Assembly: GCA_959020715.1 (NCBI GenBank)
Contig: CAUESV010000001.1
Location: 372,001 to 436,000, forward strand
Length of the DNA: 64,000 nt
Direction of reading: 5' to 3'
Source: an uncultured Collinsella sp.
GTDB lineage: Bacteria > Actinomycetota > Coriobacteriia > Coriobacteriales > Coriobacteriaceae
Translations under genes and position numbers: made by a program
The notes under the pieces: model-generated
Told to the model about the DNA's origin: nothing
Databases searched by the model: none
Seen by the model: the letters and a program-made list of their open reading frames with translations, nothing else
In this document: in pieces, positions 16,891 through 26,235 of the stretch
Position numbering within the stretch: the stretch's first letter is position 1
How the letters are laid out: each line of letters opens with the position of its first letter

Positions 16891-19485
16891 TTACTTGTCG
16901 GCGGCTGCTTTCTTGGCAGTCGACTTCTTCGCGGTCGTCTTCTTGGCGGCAGTGGCTTTCTTAGCCGTCGTCTTCTTGGCCGCCGTGGTTTTCTTCGCCG
17001 TGCTCGCCTTGGTCGCAGTCTTGCGGCCGCGGGCGGGCTTCTTCTCCTTGGTCGGGCAGTCCATGTTCACGCAGATGCGCCACGGACCGCGCGCCGTGTT
17101 GACCACCACGATGGGGGCGCCGCACTCGGGGCAGGTCTCACCCGTCGCCTCGAGCTTACCGCGCGCCGGCAGAGGATAGCTCACGCCGCAGTCATCGTAG
17201 TTGGTGCAGCGGATAAAGCGCTTGCCGCTCTTCTCGCTCTTGTGCGCGATCAGGTCGCCATGGCGTCCGGCCTCGGCGCACACCTTGCACTCGCCCACCT
17301 TAAGGTCAGGCTCGTAGTTGGTGGGGCACGTGGGGTTCACGCAAATCTCGAAGGCCTTCTGGCGGAACGGCTGGCACTTAATGCGCGGCGCGCCGCACTC
17401 GGGGCACACGGCCGCCTCGCCCTCGAGCGGGCTCACCTTGACGCCGCTCGGCACCGGATAGGTCACATCGCAGTCGGGCCAACCCATGCAGCCGATAAAG
17501 CTGCCACGGGTCTTGGCGCTCGTCTTCATAACCAGGTCCTTGCCGCACTTGGGGCAAGCGCCCACGCGTGCATCGGCCGTGACGGCGTCGCTGATGGCGT
17601 CGCCTAGCTCCTGCGTGTGCTTGAGCAGCTCGTCGAGCACGCCGGCCAGCAGCGCGCGCGAGTGCGTCACGACATGCTCTTCGGTGTCCTCGCCGCGCTC
17701 GACGCGGGTCATATCGCCGTCGAGCTCGCTGGTCATATCGGGGCTCGTGATGCGCGGGGCAAATTGCGTCAGCGCGTCGATGATGGCGATGCCCAGCTGG
17801 CTCGGCTCAACGGGGTCGTTTTTGAGATAGCGCACGGCATACAGGCGCTCGATGATGCTCGCACGCGTGGACTTGGTGCCCAGGCCGCGCTTTTCCATCT
17901 CCTGCACGAGCTTGCCCTGGCTGTAGCGCGCGGGCGGCTCGGTCTGCTTGGCCTCGAGCTTAATGTCGAACACGTCGACCGTGTCGCCCTGCTCCAGCGG
18001 CGGCATCTGCTCGTCGCGCTTGAGTCCGTACGGATACGCCTCGCGGAAACCCGGGGTCACGAGCACGTCGCCCGAAGCCACGAACGGTTCGCCGTTGACG
18101 TCGAGCTCGAGCTTGGTGTTCTCGATAGTCGCGGGACCCATGAGCGTCGCCAGGAAGCGACGGGCGATGAGGTCGTAGAGCTTGCGCTGGCCGCCATCGA
18201 GCGTGGACGGATCGCCCTCGCCCGTGGGGTAGATAGGCGGGTGGTCGGTGGTCTCGACCTTGCCGCGCGTGGGCTTCATGGAACCGGCGAGCACCTTTTT
18301 GCACACGGGCGCCAGCGCCGGGTTGATCTTTGCCAGATCGCTCACCACGGCGCCCAGATCGAGCGTCGCGGGGTACACGGTGTTGTCGACACGCGGATAG
18401 CTGATAAGACCCGCCATGTAGAGAGACTCGGCGATGCGCATCGTACGCGCAGGCGAGATGCCCTCGGCCGCGGCGGCGGCCTGCAGCGAGGTCGTCGCAA
18501 ACGGCGTGGGCGGCTGCTGCTTGCGCGAGCGCTTGGTCACCGCGGCGACAGTTGCCGTCTTGGCACCGTCGACATGACCATACGCCGTCTCGGCAGCATC
18601 CTTGTCGGTAAAACGCGCTGTCTTGTGCGCGATCTTAAAGCGATCATCCTCGGCAGCACCCTGAGCGGCACCCATACCGCGAATCTGCCAATAGTCCTCG
18701 GGCACAAACGCCATGCGCTCGCGCTCGCGCTCGACCACCAGGGCAAGCGTCGGCGTCTGCACGCGGCCGGCGGAACGCACGTTGCCAAAGCCGCCAAACT
18801 TGGCGAGCGTCAGATAGCGCGTCAGCACCGCGCCCCAGATAAGGTCGATGTGCTGACGGCTCTCGCCGGCGTCGGCCAGGTTCTGGTCGAGCGAGACGAG
18901 ATTATCGAAGGCCTGCGTGATCTCGGCCTTGGTAAACGAAGAATACTGGGCGCGGGCGACCGGCAAGTCCGGCGCAACCTCGCGCACCTTGTTGAGAGCG
19001 TCCGAACCGATCAGCTCGCCCTCGCGATCGAAGTCCGTGGCGATGATGACACTGTCGGACTTCTTGGCAAGGTTCTTGAGCGAGCGAATGAGCTCTTTCT
19101 CGGCCGGCAGCTTAATGACGGGCGCCCAGGTGAGATAAGGCAGGCTCTCAAGCTTCCAACCCTTGATGGAGATACCGTCGGCAAGAAACGGCTTGCGCTT
19201 GGTGTCGTAGGGCGGACGAGCCAGGCCATCGGGCATGTCGGCCGGCAGCATCTCGCCGTCCTCGGTAACCGAATACCAGCCCAGCTTTTTATCGAACAGC
19301 ACGCTGTCGCAAAAATCGGGCGCAAGGATGTGACCGGCAAGGCCGATGGTCACGCACTCCTCGCCCTTCCATTCAAAACGGTAGATGGCGGTGTTGTACA
19401 CCTTGTCCTTTTTGGGTTTGCCCGTGGACAGACGCTCGGCGATCTGACGCGCGGCGTCGTTTTTCTCGGCGATGATGAGCTTCAA
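16891..19485 (-). CDS. topA: type IA DNA topoisomerase with histone-like tail
   Basis: 864 residues. Toprim domain with IIAEKNDAARQIA and the metal motif DFDREGE at 151-157; catalytic Tyr363 in GLISYPRVDNT. Relaxes negative supercoils. Residues 660-820 hold four to five zinc-ribbon modules (CPKCGKDL, CPECGAPR, CKVCAEAG, CPECGAPI). The C-terminus is a histone H1-like run of KKTTA/KKATA repeats, about 45 residues, likely binding DNA non-specifically. The long spacing from Toprim and the sequence are closer to archaeal-type TopA or TopB than to E. coli TopA, which is usual in this class. Confidence 0.92.
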   Translation of the reverse strand: MKLIIAEKNDAARQIAERLSTGKPKKDKVYNTAIYRFEWKGEECVTIGLAGHILAPDFCDSVLFDKKLGWYSVTEDGEMLPADMPDGLARPPYDTKRKPFLADGISIKGWKLESLPYLTWAPVIKLPAEKELIRSLKNLAKKSDSVIIATDFDREGELIGSDALNKVREVAPDLPVARAQYSSFTKAEITQAFDNLVSLDQNLADAGESRQHIDLIWGAVLTRYLTLAKFGGFGNVRSAGRVQTPTLALVVERERERMAFVPEDYWQIRGMGAAQGAAEDDRFKIAHKTARFTDKDAAETAYGHVDGAKTATVAAVTKRSRKQQPPTPFATTSLQAAAAAEGISPARTMRIAESLYMAGLISYPRVDNTVYPATLDLGAVVSDLAKINPALAPVCKKVLAGSMKPTRGKVETTDHPPIYPTGEGDPSTLDGGQRKLYDLIARRFLATLMGPATIENTKLELDVNGEPFVASGDVLVTPGFREAYPYGLKRDEQMPPLEQGDTVDVFDIKLEAKQTEPPARYSQGKLVQEMEKRGLGTKSTRASIIERLYAVRYLKNDPVEPSQLGIAIIDALTQFAPRITSPDMTSELDGDMTRVERGEDTEEHVVTHSRALLAGVLDELLKHTQELGDAISDAVTADARVGACPKCGKDLVMKTSAKTRGSFIGCMGWPDCDVTYPVPSGVKVSPLEGEAAVCPECGAPRIKCQPFRQKAFEICVNPTCPTNYEPDLKVGECKVCAEAGRHGDLIAHKSEKSGKRFIRCTNYDDCGVSYPLPARGKLEATGETCPECGAPIVVVNTARGPWRICVNMDCPTKEKKPARGRKTATKASTAKKTTAAKKTTAKKATAAKKTTAKKSTAKKAAADK

Positions 19486-19539
19486 AAGAGGCTCCTATCT
19501 CGTATCTCTGCGGCTACGCCCGCCCGTATGGCGGCCGAC

Positions 19540-20223
19540 TTACGCCCTTGCTTGCTCAATCTGCCCGATGAGCCAATCGCACCAGGCATCCATGCCCTCG
19601 CCCTTGCGCGCGCTCACGGCAAACCGCGGCGCCTGCGGATTGAGGTCATCGAGTGTCTTAGTATACCTATCCATGTCAAAATCGAAAGCCGGAGCCACGT
19701 CGACCTTGTTGAGCAGCTGTGCGCCGGCGTGTTGGAAGATACCCGGATACTTGATAGGCTTGTCATCGCCCTCGGGCACCGAGAGGATCATGATGGACAG
19801 GTTTTCGCCCAGGTCAAAGTCGACCGGGCAGACCAAGTTACCCACATTTTCGATAAAGATGACGTCGATGTTCTCCAGGCCGACGGCCTGGTCGAACGCA
19901 TCGACAGCCTCCATAATCATGTTGCCCTCGAGGTGGCACAGGCCGCCCGTGTTGATCTGGATGGCGGGCATGCCGGCTTCCTTCATGGTGATTGCGTCGA
20001 CATCCGAGGCGATATCGCCCTCGATGACGGCACAGCGCAGGCCGGCCTTGTCACGCAGGCGCTCGTTGGTGCCCAGGATCGTGGTGGTCTTGCCCGAACC
20101 GGGGCTCGACAAGACGTTGATCACATAGGTGTTTGTCTCATTAAATCGCTGACGCAGCTGATCTGCCAGGCGCTCGTTGCGCGACAGAATCGGCGACGCG
20201 ATATCAATCGTTTTCTCGGCCAT
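19540..20223 (-). CDS. hypB: hydrogenase/urease nickel incorporation GTPase HypB
   Basis: 227 residues. G1 loop VINVLSSPGSGKTTTILG, VIEGDIASDVDA, the INTGGLCHLEG region that holds conserved Cys and His ligands of the GTPase-domain metal site, and NKVDVAPAFD (G4). Delivers nickel to NiFe-hydrogenase. It lacks a His-rich N-terminus. No hydrogenase structural genes lie within 20 kb. hypA is 55 nt upstream. Confidence 0.95.
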   Translation of the reverse strand: MAEKTIDIASPILSRNERLADQLRQRFNETNTYVINVLSSPGSGKTTTILGTNERLRDKAGLRCAVIEGDIASDVDAITMKEAGMPAIQINTGGLCHLEGNMIMEAVDAFDQAVGLENIDVIFIENVGNLVCPVDFDLGENLSIMILSVPEGDDKPIKYPGIFQHAGAQLLNKVDVAPAFDFDMDRYTKTLDDLNPQAPRFAVSARKGEGMDAWCDWLIGQIEQARA

Positions 20224-20278
20224 ACTTAGCGCTCCTTACTTTGGCCCCTTTATACCCCATCACTAGATGGCTAGCGGG

Positions 20279-20635
20279 CTAATCGTCGGGGGTTTCGATT
20301 TCGATACTCGCGATATCGAGCTCGCGGCCGTGCAGTAGGCGCACGTTGGCGCCACCACACTGGGGACAGCGACAGTGGAAGCGATCGTGGTCGAAAACCT
20401 CGCCGCAGTCCAAGCATTCACTTTGCGGATGGACCTCCTCCACGGCAAGCTCGCAGCCTCGCGTGAGCGGGTCCTCGTCGCGAAATGTCTCCCACGCAAA
20501 GTCGAGCGCCTCGCGCACAACTTCGGTCATATCCCCGATACGCAGCGTTACCAAAACGGCGCGCGAGGCCCCCGCCCCACGCGCCGCACGAATCACTGTA
20601 TCGAGTATGCCGTTGACAATGCCAACCTCGTGCAT
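20279..20635 (-). CDS. hypA: hydrogenase maturation nickel metallochaperone HypA
   Basis: 118 residues. Starts with the Ni-binding MHE motif and contains the zinc site CLDCGEVF...CRCPQCGG (two CxxC pairs around residues 74-93). Works with HypB to load nickel. It lies 6 nt downstream of tatC and upstream of hypB, so tat and hyp genes may be one transcript, which fits Tat export of a hydrogenase (inference). Confidence 0.95.
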   Translation of the reverse strand: MHEVGIVNGILDTVIRAARGAGASRAVLVTLRIGDMTEVVREALDFAWETFRDEDPLTRGCELAVEEVHPQSECLDCGEVFDHDRFHCRCPQCGGANVRLLHGRELDIASIEIETPDD

Positions 20636-20641
20636 ACCGAT

Positions 20642-21433
20642 TTACTCCTCGTCGTCCTCATCGTCCGAGAACAGGTCCAGACGGCTCACGAACAGGCCCT
20701 CCTTGCCCTCGCGCGCGGTTATGACCACGCGGGCGATGGCGAGCGAGATCTCGTAGAGCGAGAGCAGGGCGCCATACATGAGGCCCAGCGTAACGGGCGA
20801 ACCGTCGGGCGTAATCACAGCCGAGCCAACAAGCAGGCCAACATATACATAACGCCAGGCACTGCGGAAAGCAGCGTAGGACACGATGTGGAAGACGGAC
20901 AGGTAGAAGATGATGAGCGGCAGCTCAAACGCCACACCAAAGCCGATCATAAAGAGCAGCTCCATGTTGACGTAGTTCTCCAGGTCGGGCAGCGCCGTGG
21001 CGACGGCCGAGGTCTCGCCGATAAGCCACTCAAAGCCCGCCGGGATGATGATGAAGTAGCAGAAGATGGCGCCCAGGAAGAACAGCACCGTCGAGGCGAG
21101 CACCGTGGGCACGACCCATTTGCGCTCGTTGGGACGCAGTGCCGGCAGGAAAAATGCCAGAATCTGCCAGATGATCATGGGCGTGCACATGACCACGGCC
21201 ATCTTGATGGCCAGCGAGAAGCGCAGGCCAAAGCCGCCGAGCGTGGTGGTGATGTAGAACTTACCGTCCGGCACAAAGGAGCGGATGGGGTCTTCCAAGA
21301 TGTCGAGCACCACGGGCGTGGCGAAATACAGCACGATGGCGGCGGCAAACACCGACACGACCACGATGGTCAGGCGGCGACGGAGCTCTCCCAGGTGATC
21401 GAAGAGCGGCATGCGCGCAGGTCCGATAGGCAT
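20642..21433 (-). CDS. tatC: Sec-independent translocase TatC
   Basis: 263 residues, six transmembrane helices. The N-terminal MPLFDHLGELRRRL and the conserved FELPLIIFYL and ITPDGSPVTL match TatC; the receptor for twin-arginine signal peptides. The C-terminus is acidic. The start codon overlaps the tatA stop by one base (TAATG). Confidence 0.95.
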   Translation of the reverse strand: MPIGPARMPLFDHLGELRRRLTIVVVSVFAAAIVLYFATPVVLDILEDPIRSFVPDGKFYITTTLGGFGLRFSLAIKMAVVMCTPMIIWQILAFFLPALRPNERKWVVPTVLASTVLFFLGAIFCYFIIIPAGFEWLIGETSAVATALPDLENYVNMELLFMIGFGVAFELPLIIFYLSVFHIVSYAAFRSAWRYVYVGLLVGSAVITPDGSPVTLGLMYGALLSLYEISLAIARVVITAREGKEGLFVSRLDLFSDDEDDEE

Positions 21434-22008
21434 TACTCATCGCCTCCCTTCGGGGCGTCGGCGGCAGCGGCGTCGTCCTCGGCCTCGAGCTCGCGAGCGA
21501 GCTGGTCAACGACGGCCTTGCGCTTGCGGGGACGACGGGCGTAGAGGTCAGCCGTCGTGGGCTCTGCCGGCTCGGGCTCGGACTCCGGCTCTGCAGCAGG
21601 CTCGGGCTCGGCGGCAGTGGCAGGCTCGGCGCTCTCGGCCTCGGACTCCTCAGCAGCACCCTCGCCCTCGGCGGCACCCTCGCTCGCGGCCTTCTCGGCG
21701 GCAAGGCGGGCACGGCGCTCGGCAAAGGTCTCCTTCTTGGCGGGCGCTGCCGTCTCGGCGGCATCCTCGTCCGCATCGGAATCGTCATCGACGGCAGTCT
21801 TCTTGGGCTTGACCGGTGCCGAAGCGGCCTCGCTCACCGGATCGATAATCTCGGACTGAACAACGGCCGTCATCTTTTCCTGCGTCTCGCGGAACTGACG
21901 GATGGCACGGCCGATCGTGCGGCCCATCTGTGGGAGCTTATCCGGGCCAAACAGCAAAAAGCCGAAGACCACGATGATCGCGAGCTCACCCTCTCCAATA
22001 CCAAACAC
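21433..22008 (-). CDS. tatA: twin-arginine translocase TatA/TatB family protein
   Basis: 191 residues. The single N-terminal helix FGIGEGELAIIVVFGFLLFG with PDKLPQMGRTIGRAIRQFRE is the TatA/B hinge and amphipathic helix. The Glu at position 6 and the longer acidic, Ala/Glu-rich tail lean towards TatB, but no second TatA is in the window. GTG 22008 is chosen for GGAGG 5 nt upstream. Confidence 0.88.
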   Translation of the reverse strand: MFGIGEGELAIIVVFGFLLFGPDKLPQMGRTIGRAIRQFRETQEKMTAVVQSEIIDPVSEAASAPVKPKKTAVDDDSDADEDAAETAAPAKKETFAERRARLAAEKAASEGAAEGEGAAEESEAESAEPATAAEPEPAAEPESEPEPAEPTTADLYARRPRKRKAVVDQLARELEAEDDAAAADAPKGGDE

Positions 22009-22090
22009 ACATACCTCCAAGGCTCGATGTGAGTCGAGCCCGCACCGCGCCATTCGGCCGGAACTCGTCTATTCATTCGGTCAAGTATAG

Positions 22091-22118
22091 CGCCCGGACG
22101 CCAAAACGTCCGAGCGCA
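22091..22118 (-). terminator. candidate terminator of the aminotransferase-STAS operon
   Basis: CGGACG/CGTCCG stem with outer GCGC/GCGC pairs across a small bulge. Only a weak T content follows. It lies between the STAS stop and the tat promoter region. Confidence 0.4.
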
Positions 22119-22161
22119 TCACAAACATATGCCAAACGGCACGCCCTTTTGGGGACAAAGA

Positions 22162-22476
22162 TTATGCAGCGGTGATCGAAATCTCCTGGTCGACACCCAA
22201 CAGCTGGACCACGCGCATCACCGGGGGCTGCACATTGGTGCAGCTAAAGCGCTTGCCGTGGTCGACCGCGTGGTGCGCGGCGCCCACGAGCACGCCAATG
22301 CCCGTCGAATCGATGTAGCTCACCTGGGCAAAATCGAGCTCAACGGCCTCGGTGGGCTGCTCGAGCGCCAGGTCGATGGCATTGCGCAGGCTATCGGCGT
22401 TAGAGATATCGATCTCGCCGGTTACCTTAATGGTGTAGAGCTCTGGCGTGGGGTTGGTGGAAATACCCAAATCCAT
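22162..22476 (-). CDS. STAS-domain anti-sigma factor antagonist
   Basis: 104 residues, a single STAS domain of SpoIIAA/RsbV type. The phosphorylatable serine lies in QVSYIDSTGIGVLVGAA. Such proteins release a sigma factor from its anti-sigma kinase when unphosphorylated. No kinase or sigma gene is adjacent. It starts 52 nt after the aminotransferase stop and is probably co-transcribed with it. Confidence 0.88.
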   Translation of the reverse strand: MDLGISTNPTPELYTIKVTGEIDISNADSLRNAIDLALEQPTEAVELDFAQVSYIDSTGIGVLVGAAHHAVDHGKRFSCTNVQPPVMRVVQLLGVDQEISITAA

Positions 22477-22527
22477 GTATACGCTCCTTTACGTATCGAA
22501 AGTGCGGATAGTACGGGAAGCCGCGCG

Positions 22528-23832
22528 TTAGGCGCGCTCGGCACGCGCAAGCTCGGCAGCGACGAGCTTAACGGCCAGCACCAGCACATCGAGCGCGGCC
22601 TCCAGGTCCTCGACCGTGGGATAGCTCGGCGCGATGCGGATGTTGGTGTCGCGCGGGTCCTTGCCATAAGGCCAGGTGGCACCGGCCGGCGTGAGCTTGA
22701 CGCCCAGGTCTGCGCAAAGCGCGGCGACCTTTTGAGCCGAGCCCTCGGGACCATCGAAGCTTACAAAGTAGCCGCCGCGGGGGTGCGTCCAGGTGGCACA
22801 GCCCGTATCGCCCAGGCCCTCGGTGAGCTTGCGCTCAACGGCCTCAAAGCGCGGGCGCAAGAACTCGGCATGCTTTTTCATGTGCTCCTTGACCGCCTCG
22901 ATGGTGGGAAGGAAACGCACGTGGCGCAGCTGGTTGAGCTTATCGGCGCTGATGAGGCCGGCCTTCAGGCGCCTGGAGAACTCCGCGATAACCGCGGGGC
23001 TCGCACCGATAAAGCCGATACCGGCACCCGGGAAGGTGATCTTGGACGTCGAGGCGAATGCCACCACGCGGTCCTCGGTGCCCGCCGCGCGAGCGAGGTC
23101 AAAGATGTTGGCGAGCTCGTCGGTCTCGTCGTACAGGTCGTGCACGCAGTAGGCGTTGTCCCAGAAGATGCGGAAATCGGGCGCGGCCGTGGGCATCTCG
23201 ACCAGGCGGCGCACAGTGTCCTCGCTAAAGGTGATGCCCGTGGGGTTGGAATACTTGGGCACGCACCAGATACCCTTGATGGAATCGTCGGCGGCAACCA
23301 GGCGCTCGATCTCGTCCATGTCGGGGCCGTTATCGGTCATCGCGACGGGGACGTTCTCGATGCCCAAGTCGGCGGTGATACCAAAGTGGCGATCGTAGCC
23401 GGGAACGGGGCACAGGAACTTGACCTTCTTGCCGTCGTGCGCGGCCTCGTAGGCGTCCCAGGGCTCGCTGCCGCACGAGCCACAACGCCAGAACATGCCG
23501 GCGATGTCATGCTCGATCAAAAGGCTCGACGAACCCAGCACAAGCGTCTGCTCGGCGGGGCAGCCCAGGAACTCCCCCGCCAGCTTGCGTGCCGAGGGAA
23601 TGCCCTCAAAGCAGCCGTAGTTGGAACAATCGACGTTGCCGTCGTGCAGATCGGCGTCGGCATTGAGGATATCGAGCATGGGGCGCGAGATGTCCACCTG
23701 GGCGGGCGACGGCTTGCCGCGGGCCATGTCAAGCGCCAGGCCCTTGGCCTTGACCTCGGCGACCTCGGCTTTGAGCGCCTCGATGGCGGCATCGAGTTCG
23801 GTGGTTTCCATCTTCTGGTAGATCGTCTGCAT
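22528..23832 (-). CDS. type Ic aspartate aminotransferase-like PLP enzyme
   Basis: 434 residues. PLP lysine in AFASTSKITFPGAGIGFIG; CVPKYSNPTGITFSEDT is the Asn/Pro cofactor motif, and DNAYCVHDLY carries the Asp/Tyr pair. The opening (LALDMARGKPSPAQVDIS) and overall pattern fit the Asp_aminotransf family (type Ic, MocR-related fold), which interconverts aspartate and glutamate with their oxo acids. Followed by a STAS gene. Confidence 0.88.
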   Translation of the reverse strand: MQTIYQKMETTELDAAIEALKAEVAEVKAKGLALDMARGKPSPAQVDISRPMLDILNADADLHDGNVDCSNYGCFEGIPSARKLAGEFLGCPAEQTLVLGSSSLLIEHDIAGMFWRCGSCGSEPWDAYEAAHDGKKVKFLCPVPGYDRHFGITADLGIENVPVAMTDNGPDMDEIERLVAADDSIKGIWCVPKYSNPTGITFSEDTVRRLVEMPTAAPDFRIFWDNAYCVHDLYDETDELANIFDLARAAGTEDRVVAFASTSKITFPGAGIGFIGASPAVIAEFSRRLKAGLISADKLNQLRHVRFLPTIEAVKEHMKKHAEFLRPRFEAVERKLTEGLGDTGCATWTHPRGGYFVSFDGPEGSAQKVAALCADLGVKLTPAGATWPYGKDPRDTNIRIAPSYPTVEDLEAALDVLVLAVKLVAAELARAERA

Positions 23833-23981
23833 GGGTGCGACCTTTCGCGAAGCGGTACGTTGCAGTTTGTCTAAGTATAGACCGCCACCGCCGCAACGTT
23901 ATGAAGCCGTGATAGATTAAGTTCATCGCAATGAATTACGAATCGCCGCGCATGCCGGCGTGGGGCGCCCAAGGAGGCACT

Positions 23982-24236
23982 ATGGAGTACGGATCGTTTC
24001 AGGCCGAGGAATTCGGCGACCTGCAGCGCCTGGTCGACGGACTGTTTTACGACCGCCACGCCATCGACCGCCTCGATTTGATCGTACAGGCCGAAATCTT
24101 GGACCTGGCGCCCGATCTCATGGAAATCGTCAACCTGCTGCCGCCCGGCTATTACGATCGCCAGTCACTTTGCGACCAGCTCAACTCCGCCTTGGCCGCC
24201 CACGGCTGGGGCGCCGTCTACGGCACCGTGGAATAA
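23982..24236 (+). CDS. small conserved-looking protein of unknown function
   Basis: 84 residues, acidic and helical with a conserved look (LQRLVDGLFYDRHAIDRLDL, LMEIVNLLPPGYYDRQSLCD). ATG 23982 has AAGGAGG 5 nt upstream, which decides the start over 23931. Stands alone between the divergent aminotransferase and a MITE-like element. No family recognised. Confidence 0.65.
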   Translation: MEYGSFQAEEFGDLQRLVDGLFYDRHAIDRLDLIVQAEILDLAPDLMEIVNLLPPGYYDRQSLCDQLNSALAAHGWGAVYGTVE

Positions 24237-24295
24237 GCCTCGAGGCCGGCGATTTGGCCCGTTTCCCGACCTTGGCGAGGCTTGTTTTAGGGCTT

Positions 24296-24524
24296 GTGGC
24301 CAAAAAAGGGCAAATATGAGTACTGTTACCCTTTTAGTAGCAGCGATTCTTGGTCGAAATCGGCAAAACTCGACTTGAAACTCCCCAATCACCGTCAGCT
24401 AGCGCCAAATTGGAAGTCGATGGTCACTCATTAACGTACAGTTCTTATAACTTTGTTCATTATTTTCCGCACCTAAAATGAAACGCCGTTTGTGACAGTA
24501 CTCACAAACGGCGTTTTTTGACCA
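24296..24524. repeat. MITE-like element, copy B (229 bp)
   Basis: Left end GTGGCCAAAAAAGGGC then AAATATGAGTACTG (24312-24325); right end is the inverse, CAGTACTCAC (24496-24505) ending GGCGTTTTTTGACCAC. The right end includes a perfect 15-bp hairpin (24481-24495 with 24502-24516) followed by T, so it may end transcription of nhaA. TTTTAGTAGCAGCGATT after the left end is shared with copy C. Fills most of the gap 24237-24609; no gene. Confidence 0.7.
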
Positions 24525-24609
24525 CTGGCGTGTCTGGCAGGCGGCAAGCACCACCCGAATCCGCATTTTGAACGCGCCCGAATCGGTTCTGGAGCCGGTT
24601 TTCGCGCTT

Positions 24610-25968
24610 TTACTCGTTCTTGGGCGCGGGGTGCTTGCAGACCACACTCATGTAGATCATGCCGAGCACGGCCGCGGTGACCGAACCGGCAAGAATTGCG
24701 GCCTTTGCGGCCAGAACCTCGAACTGGGCCGTCGGGAAGGCAAGGCCGCTGATGAGGATCGACATGGTAAAGCCGATACCGCCCAGAATGCCCACACCGG
24801 CAATCATGTGCCAGTTGACATTGCGCGGCAGCTCGGAGATCTTGAGCTTAACCAGGGCAAACGTCATGCCAAAGATACCGATCGGCTTGCCCAGCAGCAT
24901 GCCAAAGTACACGCCGAGCGTCACCGGGTCGGTGAGTAGCGTGCTCATGTCCACGCCCACTAGGCGAACCTGTGCGTTCACGAACGCAAAGATCGGCAGA
25001 ATCACAAAGTTAACCGGCGTGGAGATCAGACGCTCCATGCGGATGAGCGGCGGAGTCACGCGGTGCATGACGCGCTCGACCTTGGTGGTCGAGACGGTAA
25101 AGTCATGCTGACCCAGGATGTGTGCCTCGTCATCGTAGCGATCATCGAGCAGCGGCAGGCACTCGCCCAACCAATCGGTAAGGCTGTCGAGCTTGACGCC
25201 GCACTTGGCCGGAATGGTAAAGGCCAAGATGACGCCGGCGAGCGTAGCGTGCACGCCGCTCTTGAACATGCAGAACCACAGCAGCAGGCCCAGCACCGAG
25301 TACGGGGCAAGGCGGTAATGCTGCGTCTTGTTGAGCCACACGAGCGCGCAGGTCACAAGCGCGGCGGCGCCCAACCAAAACGGATTGGGGCTTTGACCGT
25401 AGAAGATGGCGATGGCGGCGATGGAGATGAGGTCGTCGGCGATGGCGAGCGTCGAGAAGAACACGCGCACGCCGTTGGGCACGCGATTGCCCAAAAGCGA
25501 CAGCACGCCCAGCGCAAAGGCAATATCGGTTGCCATGGGAATGGCCCAGCCGTTGTGCGCGCCGGCATGGTTAAAGATCAGATAGATGCAGGCGGGAACG
25601 ACGACGCCGCCCACGGCCGCCAGCATGGGAAGCATGGCCTGGCGCGGGTTTTTGAGCTCGCCGACCGTCATCTCATACTTGAGCTCAATGCCCACCAGCA
25701 AAAAGAAAATCGCCATGAGGAAGTCGTTGACGAATAGCTCGACGGTGAGACCGGCCGTAAGGTTGCCCAGACCCACATACAGCGGGGTCTCCAAAAAGTG
25801 ATGGATGGCCTCATAGGCATCGGTATTGGCGCAAATGACGGCGGCGATGGCGGCGAAGACCATGACGGCGGCGGAAATCGTGCCGTTCTCGGCGATGCGC
25901 TCCCAGATGTCGTGACGTTCAAAGCGTTTGCGCTCACGAACGTTGAACAGCTGCTCAGTTGCTGCCAT
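24610..25968 (-). CDS. nhaA: Na+/H+ antiporter NhaA
   Basis: 452 residues, about 12 transmembrane helices. The catalytic aspartate pair lies in STLAIADDLISI, and IPMATDIAFALGVLSLLGNR and GIGFTMSILISGLAF are the diagnostic NhaA helices. Exchanges protons for sodium at alkaline pH. A 30-residue insertion (around DDRYDDEAHILGQHDFTVS) extends the central cytoplasmic loop compared with E. coli (388 residues). Confidence 0.95.
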   Translation of the reverse strand: MAATEQLFNVRERKRFERHDIWERIAENGTISAAVMVFAAIAAVICANTDAYEAIHHFLETPLYVGLGNLTAGLTVELFVNDFLMAIFFLLVGIELKYEMTVGELKNPRQAMLPMLAAVGGVVVPACIYLIFNHAGAHNGWAIPMATDIAFALGVLSLLGNRVPNGVRVFFSTLAIADDLISIAAIAIFYGQSPNPFWLGAAALVTCALVWLNKTQHYRLAPYSVLGLLLWFCMFKSGVHATLAGVILAFTIPAKCGVKLDSLTDWLGECLPLLDDRYDDEAHILGQHDFTVSTTKVERVMHRVTPPLIRMERLISTPVNFVILPIFAFVNAQVRLVGVDMSTLLTDPVTLGVYFGMLLGKPIGIFGMTFALVKLKISELPRNVNWHMIAGVGILGGIGFTMSILISGLAFPTAQFEVLAAKAAILAGSVTAAVLGMIYMSVVCKHPAPKNE

Positions 25969-26112
25969 GGGCGGCTCCTTTCACGGGAAAGCTCCCGTCT
26001 TAAAAAAGCACGGCCCGCCCAAGTGGCGGCGCCGCGCTCTAACGTATTACGCTTGCATCTAGCCTACCCTGCACGACAAGCACGCAGGCGTGGCCGAAAA
26101 GCGGAACCACAG

Positions 26113-26133
26113 GTTGAACATTATTTGTTCAAC
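26113..26133. promoter_or_regulatory. small palindrome upstream of nhaA
   Basis: GTTGAACA (26113-26120) and TGTTCAAC (26126-26133) form an 8-bp perfect inverted repeat 145 nt upstream of the nhaA start. It could be a protein operator; no T tract follows to suggest termination. Confidence 0.3.
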
Positions 26134-26175
26134 GGCACGGGCACGCCTGTCCAAGAGACGACGCGGCACCGTGCA

Positions 26176-26216
26176 CAAAAAACGACCGGAGCGCGGGGCG
26201 TCCGCGATCCGGTCGT
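26176..26216 (-). terminator. rho-independent terminator of ppaC
   Basis: ACGACCGGA (26182-26190) pairs with TCCGGTCGT (26208-26216); six T follow on the minus strand. It begins 20 nt after the ppaC stop. Confidence 0.88.
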
Positions 26217-26235
26217 AGCGTTTGGCCAACTAAAC

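Noticed and set aside
17617..20229. Very long open frame (870 codons) on the plus strand opposite topA and hypB
   Set aside because: Antisense shadow of GC-rich genes; no ribosome binding site, composition rich in Arg, His and Leu, and topA/hypB are certain. Similar shadows opposite ricT, pcrA, purH and the aminotransferase were dropped for the same reason.
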